The translations under genes were made by a program, and so were the position numbers. The notes below the pieces were generated by a model that worked only from the letters and a program-made list of their open reading frames with translations, was not told the origin of the DNA and ran no database searches. From Pseudomonadota bacterium (GTDB lineage: Bacteria > Desulfobacterota > Anaeroferrophillalia > Anaeroferrophillales > Tharpellaceae), in NCBI GenBank assembly GCA_015486445.1, contig WFRT01000364.1:1-13064 (forward strand): a stretch of DNA of 13,064 bases, in the 5' to 3' direction. Below, in pieces: positions 1 through 6,969 of the stretch. Numbering within the stretch: the first letter of the stretch is position 1; each line of letters begins with the position of its first letter.

Positions 1-238
1 CAAACATACAGTCGAGGTCAATACCAGGCTCTGCTCGGGCTGCGGTCTTTGTGTCGAGGCCTGTCCCTACGGTGCCCGTGAACTCAACCCGGCGACAATG
101 ATCGCCGAAGTGCATTACGATCTCTGTCACGGCTGCGGCTCCTGTGCCGCGGTCTGTCCCAACGGGGCTACCCAGCAGATCGGTTTCGACAAGGGACAGG
201 TCATGGCCATGAGCCAGGCGGTGTTAAAAAGGGGTTGA
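1..238 (+). CDS. hdrA: HdrA-like protein, C-terminal end (partial)
   Basis: This is the 3' end of a gene that begins before the window; the reading frame starts at base 2 and about 78 codons remain. The fragment has two ferredoxin-type 4Fe-4S motifs, CSGCGLCVEACP and CHGCGSCAAVCP, followed by a short tail containing GATQQIGF. That tail is typical of heterodisulfide reductase subunit A, an FAD protein that carries or bifurcates electrons in the cytoplasm. The next gene is mvhD, the usual partner of HdrA, which supports the call. The FAD domain cannot be seen, so another dicluster protein such as a QmoA-like one is possible. The stop is followed by an 84-base spacer that contains a copy of a dispersed repeat. 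Confidence 0.82.
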   Translation, partial: KHTVEVNTRLCSGCGLCVEACPYGARELNPATMIAEVHYDLCHGCGSCAAVCPNGATQQIGFDKGQVMAMSQAVLKRG

Positions 239-254
239 TCGCTGTCTGCACGGC

Positions 255-290
255 CCGCGCCCGACCCCGTATTCGGTTGAACAGTTACAA
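255..290 (+). repeat. Dispersed intergenic repeat, copy 1
   Basis: This 36-base stretch matches the reverse complement of 12833-12868 at 32 of 36 positions, by direct reading. All four differences are transitions. The shared core includes TATTCGG and AGTTACAA. It fills part of the spacer between hdrA and mvhD, which is otherwise featureless. The function is unknown; it could be part of a mobile repeat family. Confidence 0.7.
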
Positions 291-322
291 ACTTAAAACC
301 ATTTCAGAAACGGTAAAAAAGC

Positions 323-760
323 ATGTCGGAAAACAGCAGTAACGAATTTGAGCCGAGAATCGTTGGTTTCCTCTGTCACTGGTGTACCTATACCGGGGCC
401 GACCTGGCCGGGACCACCCGCCAGCAGTACCCGGCCGGAATCCGCATTATCCATCTAATGTGTTCCGGCGCCATCGACGTGGTTTACATTCTCAAGGCCC
501 TGCTCGACGGGGCTGACGGAGTGCTGGTCGGCGGCTGCCACCCGGGTGATTGCCACTACCAGACCGGAAACCTCAAGGCCCGCAGGCGGATTGCCCTGTT
601 GAGGAGCATCATGGAGACCCTGGGGCTCGATCAGGAACGGGTCTGGCTGCGCTGGATCAGTGCCAGCGAGGGCCGGCTTTTTGCCGAGACCATCCGGGAG
701 TACGACGGCGCCCTCAAACAGCAGGGGGCCAACCCCCTGGCCGGCGAGTGGGATCTTTAG
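323..760 (+). CDS. mvhD: MvhD-family iron-sulfur protein (HdrA partner)
   Basis: This 145-residue protein matches the MvhD family (F420-non-reducing hydrogenase iron-sulfur subunit D) over its full length. It is a small [2Fe-2S] cytoplasmic protein that passes electrons between HdrA and a partner such as hydrogenase, formate dehydrogenase or another oxidoreductase. The visible signature residues are Cys18 and Cys21 in FLCHWC, Cys47 in MCSG, and Cys72 and Cys77 in GGCHPGDCHYQTGN. The position after the CSG motif is Ala-Ile-Asp, where family members I recall have Arg. The only plausible ATG is at 323, and no strong Shine-Dalgarno precedes it. It lies 84 bases after hdrA and 32 bases before the FrhB-like gene, and was probably co-transcribed with both. 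No hydrogenase gene is visible, so its partner here is an open question. Confidence 0.95.
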   Translation: MSENSSNEFEPRIVGFLCHWCTYTGADLAGTTRQQYPAGIRIIHLMCSGAIDVVYILKALLDGADGVLVGGCHPGDCHYQTGNLKARRRIALLRSIMETLGLDQERVWLRWISASEGRLFAETIREYDGALKQQGANPLAGEWDL

Positions 761-792
761 TGAACCGATAGTAAGGTGTTTTGGAGATAAAA

Positions 793-1944
793 ATGAAGAC
801 AACCACCATCGATCTTGCCGGCGCCGATTTTACCGGCGGGATCGAAGCCTTTTTAGCCCGGCTTTTGGAAAGCGGCCTGGTCGGCAGCCTGCTGGTGCCG
901 AAAAAGACTACCGGGGGCGACAACTACGTGCAGGCCCTGATCAAAAACCCGGCCCTTTTGCAGGATACCGATGTCAGCGCCCCGGTCATGCCGGTGCACG
1001 CCGCGCGGATCATTTCGAACCTGACCTTTCGCGATCCCGGGGAGAAAATCGGGGTCGTGGTGCGGCCCTGCGAAGCCCGGGCCCTGGTCGAGTTGGTCAA
1101 GTTCAAGCAGATTACCCGGGAAGCGCTTTTCATCATTGCCGTCGACTGCCTGGGAACTTACGAACCCAAGGTCTTTTCCGCTCTGGTGAAGGCCGGTCAG
1201 GATCCGGCCGCGGAGTTGCGCCGCCAGGCCGCAGCCGGCTCGACCAGCCCGACCGAGGGCGCGGCTTTTCGTTCCGCCTGCGAGATCTGCAGCTTTCCCG
1301 GGGCCGTCGAGCCGCCGCTGGTCGACCTGGTGATCGGCCTGTGGGGGGTGGACTGCGGCCGGGAACTCTATTTCGAGGCCGAAGACGAAACCGCAGCTCT
1401 GCTGGCGGAAAAGCAGGTGCTCGAATTCAACGACCGGGAAAACTCCAGGCGCCGCGAAATCATCGCCAGACTTTCCGGGGAACGGGCTGAAAGCCGTGAC
1501 CTGGTACTCGATGAATTCAGCCGCCGGGTCGACTCCCTGAAAGGAATCCAGGAGCTGCTTTCGACCTGCATGCGCTGTCACAACTGCATGATCAACTGTC
1601 CGATCTGCTACTGTCGCGAGTGTGTTTTCCGCTCCCCGACCTTCGAGCACACCCCGGATCAGTACCTCGGCTGGGCCGGGGAGAAGGGGGCGATCCGGAT
1701 GCCGGCCAATACCGTGATGTTCCACCTGACGCGGCTCAACCACATGGTCATTTCCTGTGTCGGCTGCGGCATGTGCGACACCGCCTGCCCCAATGATATC
1801 CCGGTGATGTCGCTGTTTCGGACGGTGGGACGCAAGACCCAGGCGATGATGGAGTACGAACCCGGCCGCAGCTACGACGAACCCGCCCCGGCCACAACCT
1901 TCAGGGAGAACGAGTTCGCCAAAGAGGCCGGCTGCGGACATTGA
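793..1944 (+). CDS. FrhB/FdhB-family flavoprotein with C-terminal 4Fe-4S domain
   Basis: This is a 383-residue protein. The start is set at ATG 793, which is preceded by GGAG six bases upstream; an in-frame TTG at 781 is less likely. The N-terminal half resembles the coenzyme F420 hydrogenase/dehydrogenase beta-subunit family (FrhB/FdhB), with TGGIEAFLARLLESGLV near residues 14-30, RPCEARAL at 91-98 and DCLGTYE at 118-124. The family binds flavin and exchanges electrons with F420 or, in relatives from bacteria lacking F420, possibly NAD(P)H. The C-terminal part has two cluster motifs: Cys259, 262, 265 and 269-Pro, then Cys322, 325, 328 and 332-Pro. Extra cysteines at 272, 274 and 277 follow the first motif. 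The position next to hdrA-mvhD suggests it is the electron entry or exit module for that complex. The redox partner is not known from sequence. Confidence 0.82.
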   Translation: MKTTTIDLAGADFTGGIEAFLARLLESGLVGSLLVPKKTTGGDNYVQALIKNPALLQDTDVSAPVMPVHAARIISNLTFRDPGEKIGVVVRPCEARALVELVKFKQITREALFIIAVDCLGTYEPKVFSALVKAGQDPAAELRRQAAAGSTSPTEGAAFRSACEICSFPGAVEPPLVDLVIGLWGVDCGRELYFEAEDETAALLAEKQVLEFNDRENSRRREIIARLSGERAESRDLVLDEFSRRVDSLKGIQELLSTCMRCHNCMINCPICYCRECVFRSPTFEHTPDQYLGWAGEKGAIRMPANTVMFHLTRLNHMVISCVGCGMCDTACPNDIPVMSLFRTVGRKTQAMMEYEPGRSYDEPAPATTFRENEFAKEAGCGH

Positions 1945-1990
1945 GGGGATGTAATTTTTTTACACGGATAAAAACATAAATTTAGATACC

Positions 1991-2005
1991 GGTGCCGTCG
2001 GCACC
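1991..2005 (+). other. Small hairpin between FrhB-like gene and frdB
   Basis: GGTGCC and GGCACC pair perfectly (6 bp) around a three-base loop in the 90-base spacer. No T-tract follows, so this is not a convincing terminator. It may modulate mRNA processing or stability, or have no role. It lies 29 bases upstream of the frdB start codon. Confidence 0.4.
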
Positions 2006-2019
2006 AGCGCCGTAACAGC

Positions 2020-2026
2020 AGGAGGT
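2020..2026 (+). promoter_or_regulatory. Strong ribosome binding site for frdB
   Basis: AGGAGGT is a perfect Shine-Dalgarno core with an eight-base spacer to ATG 2035. It fixes the start of the iron-sulfur subunit. It is stronger than the sites before mvhD and the FrhB-like gene, so this subunit may be translated at a higher rate. Confidence 0.85.
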
Positions 2027-2034
2027 AGACGATA

Positions 2035-2811
2035 ATGAGCGACGTGAAAAAGGAGATCAGGGTAGCCACCGGCGACCGGGCCATTCTGCCCGAGGGTACC
2101 CGGCTGGTGCCGATCTATATCATGGGCAAGAAATACATGGTGCCCGAAACCATGACCATTCAGAAGGCCATCGAGTATGCCGGCTACCAGTTTATCCGCT
2201 CCTGCGGCTGCCGGGGGGGGATTTGCGGGGCCTGTCCCACGGTCTACCGGATTCTGGGCGACTACCACCTCAATTTCTGCCTTGCCTGCCAGACCGTGGT
2301 CAAGGAAAACATGTACCTGACCCAGATTCCCTTCTTTCCCGCCAACCGGGCCAAGTACAATCTCGAAGAGGTCGACGCCTCGGCCGAAACCGTGATGAAG
2401 CTTTATCCCGAGGTGCTTAAATGCGTGGCTTGCAACACCTGTACCAAGTCATGTCCGATGGATATCGAGGTCATGGAGTATGTCAATGCCGCCATGCGCG
2501 GCGACATCGCCAAGGTGGCCCGGCTGTCGTTTGACTGCATTCAGTGCGGCCTGTGCTCCTCGCGCTGTCCGGCCCAGATCCAGCATTTTCACCTGGCCCA
2601 GCTCTGCCGCCGGCTGCACGCCCGCTACCAGGTTCCCCAGGCCGAGCACTTAAAGCCGCGGGTTGCCGACATCAGGGCCGGCAAGTTCGAAAAGATACTC
2701 AAGGAACTGGTCAACGATGACCGGGAGACCCTGGAAAAACTGTATGTCGAACGTGAAATGGAGCCCCAGGACAGCCACGACTGGGAACCCAGCGACAAAC
2801 AGTTTCTCTAA
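2035..2811 (+). CDS. frdB: Fumarate reductase/succinate dehydrogenase iron-sulfur subunit, soluble type
   Basis: This 258-residue protein would wire the catalytic flavoprotein FrdA to an electron partner. The N-terminal plant-ferredoxin-like domain has Cys57, Cys59, Cys64, Cys67, then Cys82 and Cys85, which fit a [2Fe-2S] site with spare cysteines. The C-terminal dicluster domain has Cys130, 133, 136 and 140-Pro, then Cys168, 171, 174 and 178-Pro. Canonical SdhB/FrdB has C-x5-C-x3-CP in the second motif and makes a quinone-proximal [3Fe-4S] cluster. Here Cys171 completes a four-Cys motif, so two [4Fe-4S] clusters are expected. It ends about 80 residues after the last cluster and lacks the C-terminal CCG domains of methanogen TfrB. 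No signal peptide or membrane segment is seen. With no sdhC/frdC gene nearby, a soluble complex is likely. Confidence 0.92.
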   Translation: MSDVKKEIRVATGDRAILPEGTRLVPIYIMGKKYMVPETMTIQKAIEYAGYQFIRSCGCRGGICGACPTVYRILGDYHLNFCLACQTVVKENMYLTQIPFFPANRAKYNLEEVDASAETVMKLYPEVLKCVACNTCTKSCPMDIEVMEYVNAAMRGDIAKVARLSFDCIQCGLCSSRCPAQIQHFHLAQLCRRLHARYQVPQAEHLKPRVADIRAGKFEKILKELVNDDRETLEKLYVEREMEPQDSHDWEPSDKQFL

Positions 2812-3029
2812 TCCCATCCCGAGAGAGGCTCCGCGGTCACAAGACGCAAAGTAAACAAGTTTTCACAACTGGATATACTTGAGGATAAAAAATTTTAAGG
2901 CTCGGCAGCGGTTTTCACGGCAGAGTCCGGAGGTTCGAGGATACGGCGTTTCCAGGCCTGGCCGTATTGACGAAGAGCTTCCGGGCAACGCCGCCGACAA
3001 CGGCTGCGCCGCCGACAACGAGGTAAATT
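2812..3029 (+). other. Long spacer between frdB and frdA
   Basis: This 218-base gap is unusually long for two subunits of one enzyme. It holds a TATACT hexamer at 2874-2879 that could be a -10 box, though I see no good -35. It also holds an A/T-rich stretch near 2885-2899 and a 14-base direct repeat at 2989-3002 and 3007-3020. GAGGT at 3020-3024 is the ribosome binding site for frdA, five bases from the ATG. I find no gene in it. Confidence 0.5.
2989..3020 (+). repeat. 14-base direct repeat upstream of frdA
   Basis: CGCCGCCGACAACG occurs exactly twice, at 2989-3002 and 3007-3020, with an 18-base period. The second copy abuts and overlaps the frdA ribosome binding site. It may be an operator-like or slippage-derived duplication; the function is unknown. 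Confidence 0.7.
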
Positions 3030-4709
3030 ATGGGTTACACACCTGAGATGCTGGACCTGATCAAAAAGGTCGAGGCAACCCGGCCGGAAAGGCTGGAAAA
3101 AAGTAAAAAGGGGATCGATTTCGAAGCCCTGTCTCTGGCCGGTCGTGAAGAGGTTCTGAGCAAGTTTCATCCCGATTACAAGGCCGAGGGCCGGCACGCG
3201 GTACGGGTCGGGCCGAGCAAGGGTGAAGTTTACCCGGACGAGTTCGCCGATGTTCTCGAGTCGAAGGCCCGGCTCCTGGTGGCCGGAGAGGAACTGGAAA
3301 AACTGCTTGAGTATGAAACCGATGTCCTGGTTATCGGTGCCGGCGGCGGGGGCTCCTCGGCCGCCCTGCTGGCCCAGGAACAGGGCTGCAAGGTGATTTT
3401 GGCGACCAAGCTGCGCCACGGCGATGCCAACACGGTGATGGCCGAGGGCGGGATCCAGGGCGCCACCCAGGAGGTGGATTCACCTTACTACCACTATCTC
3501 GATGTCATCGGCGGCGGTCATTTCACCAATACCCCGGAACTGGTCGCGGCCCTGGCCAATGACGCGCCCCTGGTTATCGAATGGCTCGAACGTTTGGGCC
3601 TGATGTTCGACAAGAACCCCGACGGCCGGCTCCGGGTCCGGCACGGCGGCGGCACCTGCCGTAAACGCATGCACTCTTCCGGGGATATGACCGGGTCGGC
3701 GATCATGCGGGTGCTGCGCGATGAAATCCGCAACCGCGATGAAGACATCACCGTGCTCGAGTTCTCCTCGGCGGTCGAGATCCTGAAGGATTCCCAGGGC
3801 CGGGCCGCCGGCGCCCTGTTCTACAACATGGAAACCGAGGAGTACTTCGTTATCAAGGCCAAGGCCACGGTAATCGCCACGGGCGGCTACGGCCGACTTC
3901 ACATCCAGGGTTTCGCCACCACCAACCACTACGGGGCCACGGCCGACGGCCTGGTCATCGGCTATCGGGCCGGGGTGCCGCTGGCGTTTATGCACTCGAC
4001 CCAGTATCATCCTACCGGGGTTGCCTTCCCGGAACAGAATATCGGTTTGCTGATTACCGAAAAAGTTCGGGGGCTGGGCGCCAACCTGGTCAATATCTTC
4101 GGTGAACAGTTTGTTTTCGAACGTGAACCCCGCGATGTCGAATCGGCCTGCATCATTCGCGAATGCCTGGAGCGCGGCAACGGCATCGTTACCCCGACCG
4201 GCCGGGTTGGAGTCTGGCTCGATTCGCCGATGATCGAGGTTCTCGAGGGCCCCGGGGCAGTCAAGCGTGAACTGCCGGCCAAGCACATTCAGTTCATGCG
4301 CTACGGGATCGACATCTCCAAGGTGCCGATGCTGGTTTATCCCACCCTGCATTACCAGAACGGCGGCCTGACCATCAATGACACCAGCGCCACCTGCGTG
4401 CCCGGTCTCTTCGCCGCCGGCGAGGCCACCGGCGGGGTGCACGGTGAAAATCGTCTGATGGGCAATTCGCTGCTCGACATCACGGTTTTCGGCCGTCGGG
4501 CCGGGACCAGCGCGGCCCATTACGCCAAGGGTTTCGAAGGGGAGATCAAGGGTCTCAACATGGACCATGTTAAAGACTACCACAAGGAACTCGAAGAGGC
4601 CGGGATCGAAACCGAGCGCTGTGCGCCGATGCTGCTGCCCAACTACACCCGCGAAGAGATCATGGAGAAACAGCTGACGACCAGCTATCGCGGGGGGATT
4701 CGAGCCTGA
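3030..4709 (+). CDS. frdA: Fumarate reductase flavoprotein subunit, probably with non-covalent FAD
   Basis: This 559-residue protein belongs to the SdhA/FrdA family, which interconverts fumarate and succinate at an FAD. A charged extension of about 95 residues precedes the dinucleotide fold (GAGGGGSSAA, 103-112). Active-site elements are complete: HPTG with His327, TEKVRG with Thr343, Glu344 and Arg347, His441 in LHYQNGG, and Arg475 in GENRLMGNS. The segment aligned with the E. coli FrdA SHTVAAEGG motif reads ANTVMAEGG, so Asn134 replaces the His that binds FAD covalently. By knowledge of the family, loss of that bond favours fumarate reduction over succinate oxidation. The start ATG 3030 follows GAGGT, and an in-frame TAA at 3024 excludes a longer protein. 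Its neighbours frdB and sucCD support a role in the fumarate-succinate-succinyl-CoA segment. It could act in either direction in vivo. Confidence 0.93.
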   Translation: MGYTPEMLDLIKKVEATRPERLEKSKKGIDFEALSLAGREEVLSKFHPDYKAEGRHAVRVGPSKGEVYPDEFADVLESKARLLVAGEELEKLLEYETDVLVIGAGGGGSSAALLAQEQGCKVILATKLRHGDANTVMAEGGIQGATQEVDSPYYHYLDVIGGGHFTNTPELVAALANDAPLVIEWLERLGLMFDKNPDGRLRVRHGGGTCRKRMHSSGDMTGSAIMRVLRDEIRNRDEDITVLEFSSAVEILKDSQGRAAGALFYNMETEEYFVIKAKATVIATGGYGRLHIQGFATTNHYGATADGLVIGYRAGVPLAFMHSTQYHPTGVAFPEQNIGLLITEKVRGLGANLVNIFGEQFVFEREPRDVESACIIRECLERGNGIVTPTGRVGVWLDSPMIEVLEGPGAVKRELPAKHIQFMRYGIDISKVPMLVYPTLHYQNGGLTINDTSATCVPGLFAAGEATGGVHGENRLMGNSLLDITVFGRRAGTSAAHYAKGFEGEIKGLNMDHVKDYHKELEEAGIETERCAPMLLPNYTREEIMEKQLTTSYRGGIRA

Positions 4710-4745
4710 GTCGGGGCCGGGAAGGTTGGCCGCGGCCGAACATTT

Positions 4746-4766
4746 CTTGTTAAGGATATGAACAAG
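4746..4766 (+). other. Short inverted repeat upstream of sucC
   Basis: CTTGTT at 4746-4751 pairs with AACAAG at 4761-4766 around a nine-base loop, in the 78-base spacer before sucC. The stem is only six pairs and no T-tract follows. It may be an mRNA stem or chance. Confidence 0.3.
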
Positions 4767-4787
4767 TAGCCAAGAGCAGGAGGAGAG

Positions 4788-5951
4788 ATGAAAATTCACG
4801 AATACCAGGCCAAGAACCTGTTGCGGGAAGCCGGGGTTCCGGTGCCCGAGGGGGTTCCGGTTTTTAAGCTCGACGAGGTCGAGGCGGCGGTCGGTCGGCT
4901 GGGCGGCGGAACGGTTGTCGTCAAGGCCCAGATTCATGCCGGAGGCCGGGGCAAAGGCGGCGGCGTCAAGGTTGTCAACGGGCTCGAAGAGGCCCGCAAG
5001 GCGGCTTCTAAGATTCTCGGGATGCAGCTGGTGACGCACCAGACCGGCCCTGAAGGCAAAAAGGTCAAGCGTCTCCTGATCGAAGAGGGGATGGATATCA
5101 AAAAGGAATACTACTTCGGGATCGTCGTCGACCGGGCCCGTGAATGCCCGGTGATTATGGCCAGTACCGAGGGCGGCATGGAAATCGAAAAGGTCGCGGC
5201 CGAGACCCCGGAAAAGATTATCAAGGAGTATGTCGACCCGGCCCTGGGCCTGCGGCCCTTCCAGGCCGCCAAGATCGCCTACGGCCTGGGATTTGAAGGC
5301 AAGGTGGTGCGCAAGGCCAGCGCTCTGTTCATGAATCTTTATAAATTCTTCGAACAGCAGGACTGCTCCCTGGTGGAGATCAATCCGCTGGTCGAGACCG
5401 GCGACGGCCGGGTTCTGGCTCTCGACGCCAAGGTCAATTTCGACGACAACGCCCTTTATCGGCACAAGGATCTCTGGGGCGAGCTGCGTGATTTTGACGA
5501 GGAGGAGCCGCTCGAAATTGAGGCTTCGAAATTCGGGCTCAACTACATCAAGCTCGACGGCGAGGTTGGCTGTATGGTCAACGGGGCCGGGCTGGCGATG
5601 GCGACGATGGACATCATCAAGCTGGCCGGGGCCGAGCCCGCCAACTTTCTTGACGTCGGTGGCGGCGCCAACGCCGAATCGGTGGCCAACGCTTTCCGCA
5701 TCATTCTCTCCGACGCCAATGTCAAGGCGGTTCTGGTCAATATCTTCGGCGGCATTGTTCGCTGCGACCGGATTGCCGGCGGCATCATCGAAGCCACCAG
5801 GATGGTAGATGTCAACGTCCCGCTGGTGGTTCGTCTGGAGGGTACGAATGCCGAGGAGGCTTCGAAAATTCTCGAGGAGTCAGGCATCAAAATGACTGTG
5901 GCCCGGGGCCTGGCGGACGCTGCCGAAAAGGTAGTGGCTTCTTTCAAGTAG
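4788..5951 (+). CDS. sucC: Succinyl-CoA synthetase, beta subunit
   Basis: This 387-residue protein matches the usual length of SucC. With SucD it interconverts succinate, CoA and ATP (or GTP) with succinyl-CoA, ADP and phosphate in the cytoplasm. The N-terminal ATP-grasp domain starts KIHEYQAKNLLREAGVPVP and has the loop VKAQIHAGGRGKGGGVK near residues 45-62. SLVEINPLV lies near residues 193-201, in the nucleotide-binding domain. The C-terminal domain carries LDVGGGAN and NIFGGIVRCDRIAGGI, both typical of the family. The start ATG 4788 follows AGGAGGAGAG. It sits 78 bases after frdA and 12 bases before sucD. Its place beside fumarate reductase suggests that it activates newly made succinate to succinyl-CoA, or does the reverse with ATP gain. 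Confidence 0.98.
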   Translation: MKIHEYQAKNLLREAGVPVPEGVPVFKLDEVEAAVGRLGGGTVVVKAQIHAGGRGKGGGVKVVNGLEEARKAASKILGMQLVTHQTGPEGKKVKRLLIEEGMDIKKEYYFGIVVDRARECPVIMASTEGGMEIEKVAAETPEKIIKEYVDPALGLRPFQAAKIAYGLGFEGKVVRKASALFMNLYKFFEQQDCSLVEINPLVETGDGRVLALDAKVNFDDNALYRHKDLWGELRDFDEEEPLEIEASKFGLNYIKLDGEVGCMVNGAGLAMATMDIIKLAGAEPANFLDVGGGANAESVANAFRIILSDANVKAVLVNIFGGIVRCDRIAGGIIEATRMVDVNVPLVVRLEGTNAEEASKILEESGIKMTVARGLADAAEKVVASFK

Positions 5952-5963
5952 AGGAGAATTTCC

Positions 5964-6830
5964 ATGTCTATATTAGTGAACAAGAACAGCAGAATCGTGG
6001 TCCAGGGAATCACCGGCAACGAGGGCATGTTTCATGCCCGCCAGTGCATTGCCTACGGCACCCGGGTCGTGGCCGGGGTGACCCCGGGCAAAGGCGGCCA
6101 GAAGATGGATGAAGTTCCGGTTTTCAACACCGTGGCCGAGGCGGTGGCCGGGGCCGGGGCCAACGTCTCGCTGATTTTCGTGCCGCCGCCGTTTGCCGCC
6201 GACGCTATCATGGAAGCGGTCGATGCCGGGGTTGAACTGGTGGTCTGTATCACCGAAGGAATTCCGACCCTCGACATGCTCAAGGTGAAGGCTTTCATGA
6301 AGGGTAAAAAAAGCCGCCTGATTGGTCCCAACTGTCCCGGGGTTATCACTCCGGACGAGGCCAAGGTCGGGATCATGCCGGGTTTTATTCATAAAAAGGG
6401 GAGTATCGGGGTGATCTCGCGCAGCGGTACCCTGACCTACGAGGCCGTCAAACAGTTGACCGAACGGGGGCTGGGGCAGTCGACCTGCATCGGTATCGGC
6501 GGCGACCCGATTATCGGCAGCCAGTTTATTGACCTGCTGGCCCTTTTCGAGAACGATCCGGATACCGAGGCGGTGGTCATGATCGGTGAAATCGGTGGGA
6601 CTGCCGAGGAAGAGGCGGCCGCCTTCGTCAAGAACCATATGAGTAAGCCGGTAATCGGATTTATCGCCGGCCAGACCGCACCTCCGGGCCGGCGCATGGG
6701 GCATGCCGGGGCGATTATCGCCGGCGGCAAGGGTACCGCGGCCGAGAAGATGGCGGCCATGACTGCGGCCGGCATCCATGTAGTCAAAAGCCCGGCCGAC
6801 ATCGGGGTCACCGTGGTCAAGGCCTTGTAA
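5964..6830 (+). CDS. sucD: Succinyl-CoA synthetase, alpha subunit
   Basis: This 288-residue protein matches SucD in length and sequence. It binds CoA in its N-terminal Rossmann domain (VVQGITGNEGMFHARQ near residues 12-27) and carries the phospho-histidine intermediate. His247 in MGHAGAII is that catalytic residue. Other family marks are GPNCPGVITP near 123-132 and GGKGTAAEKMAAM near 253-265. The ATG at 5964 follows GAGGAG, and the gene starts 12 bases after sucC, so the pair is surely co-translated. The stop is followed within 40 bases by a hairpin terminator, which makes this the last gene of the cluster. Confidence 0.98.
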   Translation: MSILVNKNSRIVVQGITGNEGMFHARQCIAYGTRVVAGVTPGKGGQKMDEVPVFNTVAEAVAGAGANVSLIFVPPPFAADAIMEAVDAGVELVVCITEGIPTLDMLKVKAFMKGKKSRLIGPNCPGVITPDEAKVGIMPGFIHKKGSIGVISRSGTLTYEAVKQLTERGLGQSTCIGIGGDPIIGSQFIDLLALFENDPDTEAVVMIGEIGGTAEEEAAAFVKNHMSKPVIGFIAGQTAPPGRRMGHAGAIIAGGKGTAAEKMAAMTAAGIHVVKSPADIGVTVVKAL

Positions 6831-6866
6831 AGCTGCTGAATCTTCAAGAACTGCCGTGTTTGTTTC

Positions 6867-6905
6867 AATGACCCCGGGGGATATTTCTTCTTCCGGGGTC
6901 ATTTT
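6867..6905 (+). terminator. Rho-independent terminator after sucD
   Basis: AATGACCCCGG pairs exactly with CCGGGGTCATT, an 11-bp stem around a 15-base loop, with a short T run at 6902-6905. The T run is brief, but the position just after sucD fits the end of the operon. Confidence 0.75.
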
Positions 6906-6921
6906 ATGGAGGGCAGTGAGG

Positions 6922-6933
6922 GCCGGCGCCGGC
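6922..6933. other. GC-only palindrome upstream of kinase gene
   Basis: GCCGGCGCCGGC is a perfect 12-base palindrome in the spacer between the sucD terminator and the kinase gene. It could be a protein-binding site, but GC-only palindromes arise easily in such DNA. Confidence 0.3.
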
Positions 6934-6969
6934 GGCCGTATCTGCCCGGTTTACTTTCCTGATGCAGGT

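Noticed and set aside
781..792. Upstream TTG start for the FrhB-like gene
   Set aside because: ATG 793 has GGAG at the right distance; the TTG would overlap that site.
853..1941. 362-codon minus-strand frame
   Set aside because: It is a shadow of the FrhB-like gene, with no domain or ribosome binding site.
2879..3046. 55-codon TTG frame with NAADNGCAADN repeats between frdB and frdA
   Set aside because: It has no ribosome binding site, an unlikely start and overlaps the start of frdA; the repeat is better described at DNA level.
3480..5465. 661-codon open frame on the minus strand
   Set aside because: It lies opposite frdA and sucC, both certain genes. Long antisense frames are common in GC-rich DNA.
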